Positions 45,601-58,640 of a stretch of DNA of 64,000 nt are shown here, piece after piece. The stretch lies in the NCBI GenBank assembly GCA_002205965.3, contig NADL03000067.1:372001-436000 (forward strand), given 5' to 3'. Position 1 is the first letter of the stretch; each line of letters begins with the position of its first letter. The translations under genes were made by a program, and so were the position numbers. The notes beneath the pieces were generated by a model. That model saw nothing but the letters and a program-made list of their open reading frames with translations, ran no database searches and was not told where the DNA came from. The DNA comes from Kappaphycus alvarezii (taxonomy: Eukaryota; Rhodophyta; Florideophyceae; Gigartinales; Solieriaceae).

Positions 45601-48600
45601 AGAGTCGGTCAGTCGGTGTACACTCAAGATAAGTAAAAAGAGTAAAAGATTCTTCTTCACACCCGTTTTACTGATGCCATAAAGTTACTGTACTATCTGT
45701 CCATTGGTCTCGTTTTGCTGTTCAAATGCAAGGGGAAGGGCGCAAGGGGAAGTAGGGAGTGAGTTTACTGTGGGAGCTTGGAAGGCTGAGAACCAGGAGA
45801 GTTTGTGAGGAAGTCGTTGTGTAACAAGTGCTGTCCATTGGATTTTGCGAAAAGCCAGAGACGCTACCTCGCAAAGTTAACAGCTTGTTGTGTTGCCCCT
45901 TCATCCCCGGCCGGTGACTATCCTGAGTCCGGAAACCCACTCTTATAAGCGATCTCTTACATTCTTCAACTGGAACAAGTGCAATACTCATTATTCTGTG
46001 TTCCGTGGGGATGGACGTGGGAGTAGTGGGCCCAACATGGAAGACACAGCGCTAGTCAGAGCCATGGAAATGAACGGAACCATCAAAGACACGCAGAGTA
46101 ATTATGGTGCATGAAGGGCGGATCCAACATAGTACTGCTCCGCTGCAGTAGAGGGGGGGGGAATGATGTGGCAGTTTACTTCATCGTCTGACACTTCTAG
46201 CGAGGGGAATCTAAACGGAGTCTAGAGAGAAGGAAGGAGAAAACAGAAGCGGGTCTGCGCCTCTGTGACTCTGTGACTACATCGACGGGTCAAGGCAGGC
46301 GGGGAAGCATGCCGCATTAGACAGTACAGCTTGCGCTGCGTGCAGATGCATGAGGACCATTTTGGCTCTCGAGAAGCTCTCCATTGCCCTCGTGGCCACA
46401 TTTGCTGCCAATTCCGCGACGAACGCATATGCCCCCGGGTGCCATCCTCCAGAACAGATGTCGGGATTGGCACTAGCCTCTCCCTTTTCTCAGCAGAAAG
46501 TAGCCTTTCGTACCTTGTACGTTTTGCGGATCGGGCCGCGTTCGGGGAAGTTTGGGGGTTGAAGTTCCTGATTCAGGAATACGACCGGGCAAGGGGTTAA
46601 CGAAGGTAACATGCAGGAAATCTATCATGCTGTAGAGCCCTTTCATTGAAGAAGCAGTTGTTGTCGAATGGAGGTCGCATGTCCTTGTCTCAGTGTAAGC
46701 TTATGACAGACTATACGTTACGCACTTCCTGCGGCGTGGATATAACCGACCACATCTTCTAAACATTAATAACCCATAATTCTCTCCCCTACGGGGCCCT
46801 TATCATGGGAATTATCGAAAAGGAACCCCATCAAAAGCGATAGCACGCATCCGAACCGGAGTATTTCACTTGAAGCGAAGGAACTCAGCCAAAACGAGAA
46901 AACGCATCCAATGCGACAATCAGGGAAATTCAGGACTCATCGATCCAAATAAATCAGTTACTTGGACTTCTGTCTTTCTGCAAGGGGGGAAAGGTTTGGG
47001 CGGTTTACTCTTGGAACATATATTCGATCTACCGTAAAGATTTCCAGACAACCACAATCGACTGAAAAGGGCATTCTGGTACAGGAATAGTGGAGGAACT
47101 GCGCCTCCTAACAGACCACCTTAAGGCCAATTATCAAGCAGGCCGCATTGGACATGACAGCTGCTGCAGCGTGCCTTTGCATCAAAACCTGTATACAAGT
47201 GCCAGTGAGAAGAAAACTCGCATTGTTCTGCACTACTCGCGCCGAGTGCCTTCAGAAGGTGCCTTCTCGTCTCATCCTCTGGCATTTCATGTAGATTAGC
47301 AATCAAAGATGTATACAAGCAAAAATAGGAGCTTCAGTTTCGCACTCGCCAAGATTGAATAGGCAATAATAGAAGCGATTTCCCAAGCTGCATTCTCGGA
47401 TGAAGCCCACAAAGCGGGTCTGAGTAGAGTTCTTAGGCCTCTCAAGACAGTGATGGAGGGTCGGGATCTAAGCAGGTGTGAAGGGGAATATGGGCGTGAA
47501 GTTGAAGCAGTCTGTTCCACGTTGAGCACGAATCGCCTTCATTTCCTGCAAAACCGTTATGAATCTCTCTTGAGAATTCAGAATTAGAAGATGAACGGCT
47601 TCGGAGGAAATCTAACAATCAAATGCGCCTGCTATTCATGCTTCCACCTCCGAGTCGAATCAAAGTTGCAGTCCATCACGTGGTATCTGTACAAAGCAAT
47701 GCGACTCCTGCATCCTTGCTTTGGTCTAATGGAATCTTCCTCAGCTAGTAGGATGTGGCATCTGATACTAGAAGAAAGCCTTGAAGTTTGCGTGTATGAT
47801 ATATATCTTCCGTCATGGGGCGGACTGGAAACTTAACCTGTCCTTCGAGCCTACAGCCGCTAACGAAGCTCGAAATTTATATTATTCTCAACATATACCT
47901 TTTCAAGTTGTCAAGTACGGAAATAGAAGCCGAATTGACTATTCATTCCTGGCTGGGCTGATAAGAGCTGTTAATCGAAGTCAAAATAATCATGCAAATC
48001 TTAAGAACTTCAATTCCATAAATATTTTATGCCTGCACTGCAGCATGGGGTAATGGAGGGTAAGTGTTGAAAATCAAGTGGAGAACCGAATTACAGAAGA
48101 ATTGGAGGAGATAAATGGAATTGTAGAATGCCCCGTCTGCTTTACTTACATCGAAACTAAGGGAGACACTAAACTTGGACTGGTCGATGTATAAGGTTAA
48201 GATGGATCACTGAAAATTTTTGAGCGTTGCTGAATCAAGAAAAATTACAATTAGTGCTCCAGGGTATCCTAAACCAAATCATCGAAAGTGACAGCTTCAG
48301 GGTTTGTAAAATGGGAAATAAAATCCCTCAAGAGATGGTTTAGCAGCATATGCCAAAGCTCTAAAACAACAGAAGAAACCTTTTACTGAATAATTAGGAG
48401 AAAATCCTGTAGGGGTGCAACCGACGCAATGGAAATGAGAAAGAATTCTATACGTGACCGAAAACTCTGAGCGGGGCCAACAGAACGTATCTCCTGATTT
48501 TTTTGACGGAGCTCTCGAGTGTAATAATTGTATCTTCTAGCCACAGTGGAGAGAACTATCATAAAAGTTACATGTGCCTGTGAAGGCGAAGCACGACAGA

Positions 48601-48760
48601 CTAGAGATTGCAGTAGAGGAAAGAACCTCGAGTGTACTGTGGATGGTCTTCCGGTCTCAGCGATAAATATACCGTCCAGGTACCACTGAATGAACAGCGG
48701 AGAGTTTCCCTCAATTTCGTTCCGGACCCATTGTAATGCTTTTTGCAATTACGAAAATAG
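45600..48760. other. Unrecognised broken reading frames
   Basis: On the plus strand one frame is nearly continuous from 47090 to 47836, with three in-frame stops. Its pieces read ELRLLTDHLKANYQAGRIGH, FSDEAHKAGLSRVLRPLKTV and LHFLQNRYESLLRIQN, which look protein-like. It continues in other frames to about 48050 (FEPTAANEARNLYYSQHIPF). The minus frame 48383-48748 (121 codons) overlaps no motif. I do not recognise a family; remains of a transposable element or an old host gene are possible. Around 46.1-46.6 kb opposite frames shadow each other. Confidence 0.35.
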
Positions 48761-50440
48761 GTTGCCCAAAATCAAGAACATAAAAGCTCTTTTCTTGAGG
48801 TATTTTTTCGTATTTAATTCATGTTGATCCGCGGTTCTTACATGAATAAAATTTTAAAGAATTACAGATTCGAAGCCTGTTAAGAAAGAAAAGGCACGAT
48901 ATAGACTGATAAATGAATTTATTAGACGTAATATCGACATAAATACTAGAAAATAAAAACTAGAAAATAAAAACTACACATTTGATAACCGATTAGCAAT
49001 AGGTGCTCTTGAAATGGTAAGTCTATCTCCCTTTAGCAGAACTTGAATAATAAGGAATGAAATTTAACCATTTATGTCCATGCTGAAAAAGATTTTATTG
49101 AGGTTGATAGCATTTGTCTTCCTTAACTCCTAGTGCTATCCTTTACACTGATACATGTACTTTAAATGGGCGAGCTGCAAGAAATAGGGATTTTTTATTT
49201 ACCTCCGACGATCGTACGCAAATTCAATGAATTTCGAAAAGAGTGTACTGAATAGCTATTGAGGGCCAGAGGTAGTCAAATGATCGCAAAGGGGAGTAGG
49301 AGAAAAAGATATTGCGGAGTTATGAATGCTTATTTTGGAAATTTTGGTGTCAAATGATTTCTTCAATACAAGATTATTACATTACGAATGCATCATACGG
49401 AGATAATCTTATTCTATACATTTAAGCTTCACAGTCACTTATAGTATAGATGGTAAGGGTTGCTCTAAAGCACTTGAAAAAAATTCGTAAATTTTTGGTA
49501 TCGAATGTACCCTGTATTATTGGTTAATTTTTCGAGAAAAAAAAATTTCAAACGCATTGGACAGTAAATTTCTTGTAAAATAATATATTGCACATGCAAA
49601 GGAGTTATTCTGACTTTATCCAAAAATAAAAGATATTCATTAAAAGTTCATTGGATTTCATCATTCAATATTGATAATTTACTCTATAAGGGGATATTAT
49701 TGCCTTATAGGGTAAATTATCGATTCAAGCAACCTAATTCGGTAATATACACACTTTAAGTCAACGGTAGAGAAGATTTACTGAAGACATGATCTTAAGA
49801 CGACCTTTCAAAGATTTAATTCATACATAAACTGCCTAATAAAACCGGTACGTGCACGTAAATTTCGTTAGATTCCAGTTAGGTTGAAAGTAAATTGGTT
49901 GAACGTTTACTGTGTCCACATAACGTTTGAAGTATCACATAGACAGCTTTATATAATCCGTAGAGGATAATGTAAGTTATCCTCGATTTTAAAATAACGC
50001 GAGAGGGCGTTGAAGGAGGCTTTTTACAAATCTAGTTTTTATGAAGATTAATTCTACAGTATCACAGATTAAAATACAACGAGAAGAGTTCCAACATATT
50101 TAACAAATGAATAACTCAAAGTTAGAGCAAAAGTTAGAATTATCTAAGTCTCAAACTATCATGCAGAAACCACAAACTCGTATTAACAAAAATTCACAGC
50201 CTAAACGTGAATTTATTTTAGCCAATCTAATCTTGTGTGTACCAAATACAATACTCAAGTGATTCTTATGCAAATTTAAAAAATAAATCATTATCAAATC
50301 GTAAAAAGAAAACAAGCCAAAAACTGTAGAGTAAGTCCGGCACGCCAAGTCAACAGAGATAAAGAGTACCAGACTAGCTAGGGCAGCCCACTGAAGTACA
50401 AAAAGCATTGAATCTTGTTCATCGCGACAGGCATGACTCA
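48760..50440. other. AT-rich block without recognised gene
   Basis: This is low-GC DNA. It contains a short tandem duplication, ACTAGAAAATAAAA twice, at about 48946-48973. A hairpin has arms GATAATTTACTCTATAAGG (49673-49691) and CCTTATAGGGTAAATTATC (49703-49721). No frame above 100 codons. Confidence 0.5.
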
Positions 50441-50800
50441 CCCACCCGTGCGGGTGGGAATTTAATACCTACATTTATTAAAATTACCTCACTGCTCGCT
50501 TGTATACCCAAAACTGTACAGATGAGAAGTGGCCTAGGCAGCAACAGATGGAACTGTCAAGAAAAGCTCAAATTCTTAAGGTTTTCTCGAAAGTGCCCTT
50601 CCTTTCGCTTACGTCTGAGAACGGTTTTTGGTTCCGTGCTCGGCGCCCAGTGCTAGTAGGAACAACAAGGCCTGTATATATAGGCGTATGCGTATACACT
50701 TCTCGGGTTGAGAGTTTCAATCCAGTTTCGTTGCTCAATTTATCTGTTTCCCTTCCCCCTGTGCGGACGGTAATCGGACTAAAGTAGCTCACCAGTCACG
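50440..50800 (+). repeat. Possible solo LTR-like island of higher GC
   Basis: A GC-richer island in AT-rich DNA carries GCCTGTATATATAGGCGTAT, a strong TATA-like core, followed by a pyrimidine-rich run (GTTTCCCTTCCCCCTGTG). This resembles an LTR promoter region. No partner copy or target duplication was found, so it could also be a promoter of something else. The frames across it are short. Confidence 0.3.
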
Positions 50801-53800
50801 GATTACCATTATCTGCCGTACGAACGGGTAAAGAAACATGGAAATACTAACTAAAGATGGCGTCAGAGAAGTCATGTTGACAATAATGTTTTTGGGATAC
50901 CCCATGAGATGATATCGTTGCGCATTAACTTTCACTGTGGGCGCTTTTGAAATCAAACAGGTGTGTCAGCGCTTTCATAAATTCAAAATAAATCGCATTT
51001 TTCAGAAATTTCTCATCCTGAATTAAGACCAAGGGGAAATTTATCAAAATAATGATGTTATTAAAAAGAAACACGTATTTCAGTCCATTAAACTCCTGGA
51101 ATGAGGTCTTCCTCCGTGCTTATGGGAACGGACCTAAAAAGTATTGAATGGGAATAAAATCATGTACACTCATATACGTATATGGTAGAGAAAATGTCAG
51201 TATTTTGAAAAAATAAATCTTTGATGATACTATATACGCCCAGCTCATTAAATTGTCTCATACCCTCGGTAGTATGCACATGTAGCACTACAAAATTCCT
51301 TTATCGGATGTAAATATACTCTAGAGCAAATAAAACGTCTTTAAGACCGAGTGATTAAAAAGGTATGACGTTGACGTCAGATATAATCATTCTACTTTAC
51401 AAATGAAATTATTTATGCATAAGTTTTTTTCGAAGCTGGTTAGCCAAAACTCACTCTCCAGAAAAAATCGAATAATTAGTCGCATTTGAAGTTGTAGAAT
51501 CGGAAATCTCCCTGCTTGTCACCAAAACACAGCTGGCAAACCTACCCTTCTGGTACTAGTATTGATTTCTACCAGTTGGGGCTCTTCAATTCTGACTATT
51601 CCCCCTTATATATAAACAGTGAGAGAATCATAGACTTTACATTTGATACAGACACACATTACAGGCCCGGAAACCCTCCAGATCAGGAAAAATGTTGCGA
51701 TATATGCTATTACGAAGAAAAAATTCTCTTTCTCCCTTTCAGAACCAAAAAAGGGGTAGTTTACTCATCAAAATGATGAAGCTGGAAAGCGCAATTACTA
51801 CCAAGAATATTGAAGTCACTCGTATTTCTAATTTAAAGACCGTAATTGGTACGATGGAATCCCTTTGAGTATAAAGGTGAAATATAAATCGGAATTGATT
51901 TTTAAATCAATCGGAGCTCTCTCTATTATTTATTTGTTTCATATTGCATGATAAGCTTGAATAGAATAGTTACACGGATATTTTGTTTGTGATTCCCGGG
52001 CCTTCATATTGTTTTCCGCTATGCCCATCGAGCGAAGAGGAGATAAAATCCTAAATAAATCCCTGCGGGTATCCATGGACTATGGTTTAGCGAGCAAGTT
52101 GTTGAAAAGGTTCATCAAGGAAGTATTTTATTTCTGTGTGACATTTTTTAGTGTTAGTAACGAAAGAAAATCTGAATTAGTACCATCCGGACGCATTTGA
52201 GGTCCTCTCTACCATATTTATCTGATATATATGCAATGCTCCAATCTTGTAAGACCATTACATACGTAGGCAATGGCCATCAGCAAGTGTGTGATAATTG
52301 AGATAATATTGATTATTGCATTGAAAATCTCGAAACGCTGATTTTCATCCTCGAAAATAGATTCATGAACTCTTTGCAATGTTCGAAAGTATTTGGGAAC
52401 TGGAAAAGTGATTTCAAATAACTCTATAAGCATATGAACATTTGGCTTTTCAAGCATCTGAATCTCACTCTCCAAATTATTGGATAGATCTTTATCCTAC
52501 GCTCGGTAAATCTTGGGCATCTATGTTACTTTACCTGTAAAGTCTGATTGAAATTTCCTAGATAAAAATTCAGTACATTCTCTACTATAGACTTACAATT
52601 ATTACCACCAGTAAATGTATCAGATAAAAGATTGCAGTTTTTTAATTTCCATGCGACATTTGAAGAAAAGAGTACTTTCATCGTCAAAAAGGGTAAATAT
52701 CTTGAACGTAGGGACAGAAAGAAGTAGATATGGGAATAGAACTGAAAATATCTTGCTGTTAAGTACCCTCCCCTTTTCATGAAAAAGCATTTATTGATAA
52801 AAAGGGCTTCATGCTTCAATGCGGAAAAAGAATTATTAGGATTATCCCGCTACTCAGTTGTATGAAGTAATATATACGGAGAAGACAAAAGTTTATGCAC
52901 TAACCCCGACATTATTTTTTTTGGTGCTACTAAAGTGTATCTATAAAGATCAAATCAGCTAATTTCAGGAATATATCCGCAATTCAGAGTTATTCTTGTC
53001 CATTCCATTTCAAATATTCGTGGTAGCTAAACCAATGTACTACTAGCCGAAGAAATGTCTCTAGTACACTTCGTGTCGATATAAATGAATTCTTAGTGTA
53101 CGAATCCACATTAAAAAAGAACTTAATACCTTTTTTCATTAGAGAGAAGTGAAATGTTTGTTTGGTAGAGATAGAAATAGTGTACTCGTACGTAAATTGC
53201 ATGGCTACATTGTGCAAGAGTCTTCTAAATGTACAAAAATTACAGAAAGAGCTCGAACTGTATCCGAAAATGTAAAATCTGTGTGCTGCCGCAAGACAGT
53301 TCCCTGTAGACCCACAAATTCAAGAATATTTTGAATAGAGTACTAACTGTTAAAAGGCTTTGATTTTGTTCACAGAACAATTAAATAGATTATACAAGAT
53401 GCATACAAGCAACTAGTTGCTAAACACACCCAGTAGTGTGAAATATATTATGCAAATCGAGCCATTTCTTCTTCTGCGTTCCGAAGGAAGACCTATTGAG
53501 GTAGATAAACTCCACCCGCGAAAAGATATGAATAAACCGTGGAGAAAAAATTAGAAAATTCACAGTATAGCAAAATTACGTATACTAAATACGGCATCGA
53601 ATTAAATAAGAACGGTGGTTTGAGCTTTCAGCTCGGTTACTTCCAGATTCAGAGTTGAAAAAATTAGAACTCCCTAGACGATTTATAAATGCATCCAAAT
53701 GCATCATTTTTAATAAAAAATGAATTGAAAATGCAGTGGTAACATAAGAAGAGTATATCCTCCTCCAATTTATTAACATAAAACTAGGTGAATACTTTTT

Positions 53801-56800
53801 GCTGGCGAACTATACTCAAAGATCCCCGAAACATGACTCAGTGCACCTAATATGTACAAAGACATATAATTGTTTTCAGAAGAGTCCAAGTTGACATATG
53901 CTTGTAACGGTGGTCTGTACATATTTTACATCATCAACAGACTGGAACAAGGGGAATGGGTGCACACCATTTATAAGTAATTCATTAGTATGGAAGGGGT
54001 GCTGCATATTCGCGCCATACTTGATGAGAACCTTATGATATTTTCTTATTGCAGAGAACTGGAAAAGCTCATGAACGCTCCCAAATTCAACGGTCCCAAT
54101 TTACTAACGCCGTGCAGCCAAGTGCAACTTTCATATATATATATATGCATAAATATTTAAGGTACCCATGATCAAAAGAATTTATCGAAAAAGTTGTATA
54201 ACATGTTTTAAGAGAAGAAAACCTTACGCCGCTACTCTACCGACTTCATAATCTTCTATGTTGTTTCAGTAAATATAAAATAATTTGCGTCAAGTTCATC
54301 AAACATAATGGATAAAGAAGGGCTTGTCTTTATTGTAGATAAGGGCAGCTAAATATCACTCTGCAAACATTCATAGGTGTTACGAAGATCACCTTCGTCA
54401 ACAAATTAAAATATGATTAACATTAGTGTATATTTTCTTTCTTCAGAAGTTAGAAGGGCGACAAGAACAGGAAAGTTACAGTCGATCCTTTCATCTGAGC
54501 GGAAAATTTCATACGAAATACTGAAATTGCCAATGCCTCGATTTTTTCCGTCATTTCTGCTGCTATTGTCATCGAAAACCTTAACGGGACTCCAAACGCG
54601 GCTCTACTGTTTCCACCAGTGTAGATCAGCGACATTTGGGTCGGTGTCCTGACCAACCAAAATATCTATGATGCCATTTGCCTAGTTATATATTAAACTG
54701 TGAAACTGACAGTCTTTTAAAATAAAAAACGTAAGCAAAGAATTTTCATTTTTCTAGTGCGTAAGAAAACCCGACAGAATTTTCACATTTAATTCTATTT
54801 TAGTTTGTAACGATCGTGAACTCTCCTCTTCTAAGAATGCTGGTTATAACTAACAATGACAACTGCTGTACCGTAATTGTTGTTAAGAAGATATATTAAT
54901 TTACCGCGCGCTGGGAAATCGCCATTGGTTTCGCTTAATCCGTCCGAAATTTAAAAACTTTCATCAATAGAGGGATGGACTTTACCAGAGAGCTCTTACT
55001 TACCATATAATGGTTTGTTTCCAATCTCGTCTACATTTTTAGGACACCATCAGTAGTGCCTACCCTAACGGAGGCAAAAATATTCCCCCTACTGAGTTAA
55101 AGTTATTTTTGACATCGTCGTGATCTTCATCATGAAATTAAATTAGGCGTTGAAGGTCGCACCCGTCAGTACGTTGGGATATTCTATATTTATGTATTTG
55201 AAATGATTCAGATCACCCGCAGAAGTGTAATTGAGCTGTCGCCTCCTTACTTTTCGCATTGATTTTGTTGAATGACTCCACTGATTGTTAAATTGCCATA
55301 AGAAAGTCGCTATTCCTTGTGTCAGGAATTGCTTTTGAGATTTTACCTACTCAAAGAACTTTTTGCAGTTTCCTCGCACATAAATCAGTTTGGAAACTTC
55401 AAAGAAAGTTGAATAAGGATTTTGAAATACTTTGACTGCTACGAAGTACCAAGCCTGATCCATCTAAGCTCAAAATATTGTCCGAAAAGAGTCTGTGACC
55501 ATTATTATGGAAATTTATTAACCAAGGGTACAGAGATTTATCATTGAAGACGACTTTTAGTGCCAAATTACTTGCCAATATTTGTTTGATAGTATCCCTG
55601 TAATATGTACAGACCTCTGCACATACAGCGGAATTTGTTCTTGGAATTATGTAGTTCCGCACACGAACAGCATAATTAACTAAATATTAAAGCTACTTGA
55701 ATGCTAAGCGCAAAGTATACATGTTGTATCTGATCTATCTTTTCATGCTATGAGGAGAGTAATTGATAAAATTTATTACACCAAACACTCTAGATGACTT
55801 TAAATCACTTATTTTTAACAGTTTCTGCAGCTATTTCCAGTGTTGGAATCTAAATCTGCATTACCCGGTTAAAAAGCGATGTACTGTGATTACCCTTTCG
55901 TTTTTTCTGAAATATCAGCATATGCGTAAATTTACAGGAAGAAACAATTTGAAGAGAAATGCCTTTACGCCCAGTGTGGTTTAACTCATGAGCTTTTGGG
56001 ATACCGGGCGCTTTGCTTCCAAATTATTTCATCTTTTTCATATCGCAAGCACTTAGATTCCGGTAGCATGGTAGGAAGGCTACCACTAAATATTCTTCCT
56101 AAAGAATAATGACTATGAGCGCAATAACAATAATCTAAAATTCATTAAACTTCATTAACAGATAACTTGTGAACTACAATATATTACGTGCCTCACCACT
56201 GAGATTCAAATGTATATCAAAAGTGTTTCTCACACTCAGCGGACTTCGAATAGGAGCGATGTCATATCTGATCATAAACTTTTCCACTACAGTATTATGG
56301 ACACTCGACCTCATCAACTGATCCAAAGACTTTTTACACCTATCTCATATCATTGTATCGGCGATATTCACTGCCACAAACATTATTGTCTTAACTACCT
56401 GTGATCTTGAAATAATTTCGATAATACTACCGAGTCCATACATCCCTCGGACTTTATCCTGTCATAACACTAAGCGTGGTATCTGATACACCCGAGTGTG
56501 TTAGGATCTATCCTTATTTTTGAATACAAAAAATGTTAACTATACTGAAGAGTTAGACAGTCTAGTACTACTGGCCATCGAATTCATGCTCTCTCTCGCA
56601 AATGCTTCAATTGATTTGCCTCGCGAGGAGCCAGAGTCTTCCCATTCCCCGTTTGCACCACCTTATGTGTTCCATTTCCATTATCATATCTTATTCTTTA
56701 GACTCTGTAGATTACAGCACTCGTTTTAGAATTCGTAGGCTAAATAAAAATTCATATTTGATAATGAATTTCTTCTCCAGACTCCTTAAAAACTTAACAG

Positions 56801-57750
56801 ATTGCTCTCTCAGCGTAATGCTATTTGGCGACAAAAGTTTTCAATCTATCAGAATTTAGACCCCTGATATATAGGAACCTCCTATGTTTCATAAGAAAGG
56901 AATAATAATATTTTCGGAGCATCAAGAATTAAATCAAGTGCTATATTGTGAGGGGAGAAACGAGAAAAATTAACTCCGGCAGTATTCTTCAAAATACGGA
57001 AGCAAACATTTACCCAATCTTCTTGTATCCTTTTTTTCCCTCCAATTCCCTTCTAAATCATTATTTTCTTGCATTTTGCATACATGGCAACGAAATTAAA
57101 AGCCCCAAGTTTCATTCCTTCAGCTGCAACTCTTTTCATATATATCTCCACATTTGCCGTGTTTTTTTATTTTATATCGTACGAACCTGCGAATATGCGA
57201 TTGAGTTTACGAAAGGCCTTAGATAATAATCTCTTTGGCCTATCAATGGAGATATCCTCTATCGTTCATTTGGTAGCCCTCAACCTTTCGGAAAGTGTGT
57301 TAACATGATTTCGCCGCCTAATGTCTGCTCCAGTGTGATCTGATACTGTATACGTAGCTCAGAAAATTGTAAATTGGTGTTCCGTACGATCTCATTACCG
57401 ATAAAGCCGCTACTCTCGCAATTTTGGGGGATTTTTAACTGCATGCTTGCATGATTATGTCGAAAAGGTCGTAAAAGGCATATTCTCTGAACAAAAGAGC
57501 GTACTAAAACAAACAATTGCGTTCGTGTCAAAAGATATATCAGTACTGAAATAGTCCCTTGGTAATATCTAGAGCAACCACTGACATCTTCGTGTGGGTT
57601 TGAGGCGTTAAAAGATAGTTTAAAACAGATTTATATCGCCCGAAAATCTGCATAAGCGTTGTAAACTAACGGTTACTTCTAATTAAAACCGTTCATTATC
57701 TATTTAACTTTTCGTTAATTGTTTTTGAACCCACGATATTTTAGCACACA
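50800..57750. other. Second AT-rich gene-poor block
   Basis: No known family was found. Short frames include 51516-51776 (HSWQTYPSGTSIDFYQLGLF), 52009-52200, 54413-54652, 56520-56859 and, on minus, 52218-52475 and 55399-55662. None has a domain I recognise. ATATATATATAT occurs near 54136. The block resembles 4-12 kb in composition. Confidence 0.5.
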
Positions 57751-58640
57751 CGTTAGGTCCAGTGATCGATGGAAAGTACAGTACTGTTTATGATCAGTGC
57801 AATCCGTGCTTTCTGGGTGCATCCTAACGGATGGATCTAGAAAAAATGCGAGGTGGCAAAGAAAGAATGACTCCGCAAAGGTTGACCGCTTGCAGGCTTT
57901 GCGTTTTATATGGTCAGCAACTATTCAAACCATTACGTAGATTCTACTAGGCTCGCAATGTAGTCTTTCTCCTCTGTGCGCTTGTACTCATTCGTCGGTT
58001 CTAGCCCTTATCTTTGCAGTGTATCACGGATTTCATTCTGATCATTTCAATGCTTTCTCGTCAAGTCAACGTTCTAAATTTTGTGCTTTGTGCTTTTCTG
58101 CTATCTCCCTCGTCCAGCATCTTGCCTTTGTAATCAAGTGTGGGTTGCTAGTATCCAGCGCCATTTCTCTCGATGATTCACGCAATGAATTATGTGCTGT
58201 GTGATGTGCTTGAGATATCGATGGAATATAGTAGCTTAAATTTCGCTGGCTTGGCTTTTTCTGCATTCGCTTTTCCGCGCTCGCTCGTCATTGTAGTTCT
58301 AGCACATTGATTGCTCCTCTCTCCGTCTTTGCAAATTTATATCTATTTAAATTCTTGTATGCGTCTCATCATACCATTTGAGCTTCTATCTTTCCAATGA
58401 CGTTCCGTGACATGAGCGATCCAGATCTGGGTTAAAATGCAATTTTATCAATCCACCACTGTACTGGAAAAATTTTTGGGTTATTTTAATGTATGGAAGA
58501 TGTGGTCGGTTTTATCCTCGCTGCTTGGAGTATGATTTACATAACTACTGTACTACACGTTCTACAGTACTGTAGGCTATGTACAGTATAATACCCGCTG
58601 CCATTTACGGACTCCTCAGTAAGGGATAATCTATCGTTTA
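57750..58640. other. Region ahead of copia-like fossil; possible 5' LTR/leader
   Basis: Composition rises in GC and C/T-rich runs appear (58.05-58.35 kb), as expected for the LTR and leader of the element that follows. I could not match it to a 3' copy at 62.2-63.6 kb. TGTACTACACG...CAGTACTGTAGG motifs lie at 58550-58590. Confidence 0.35.
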
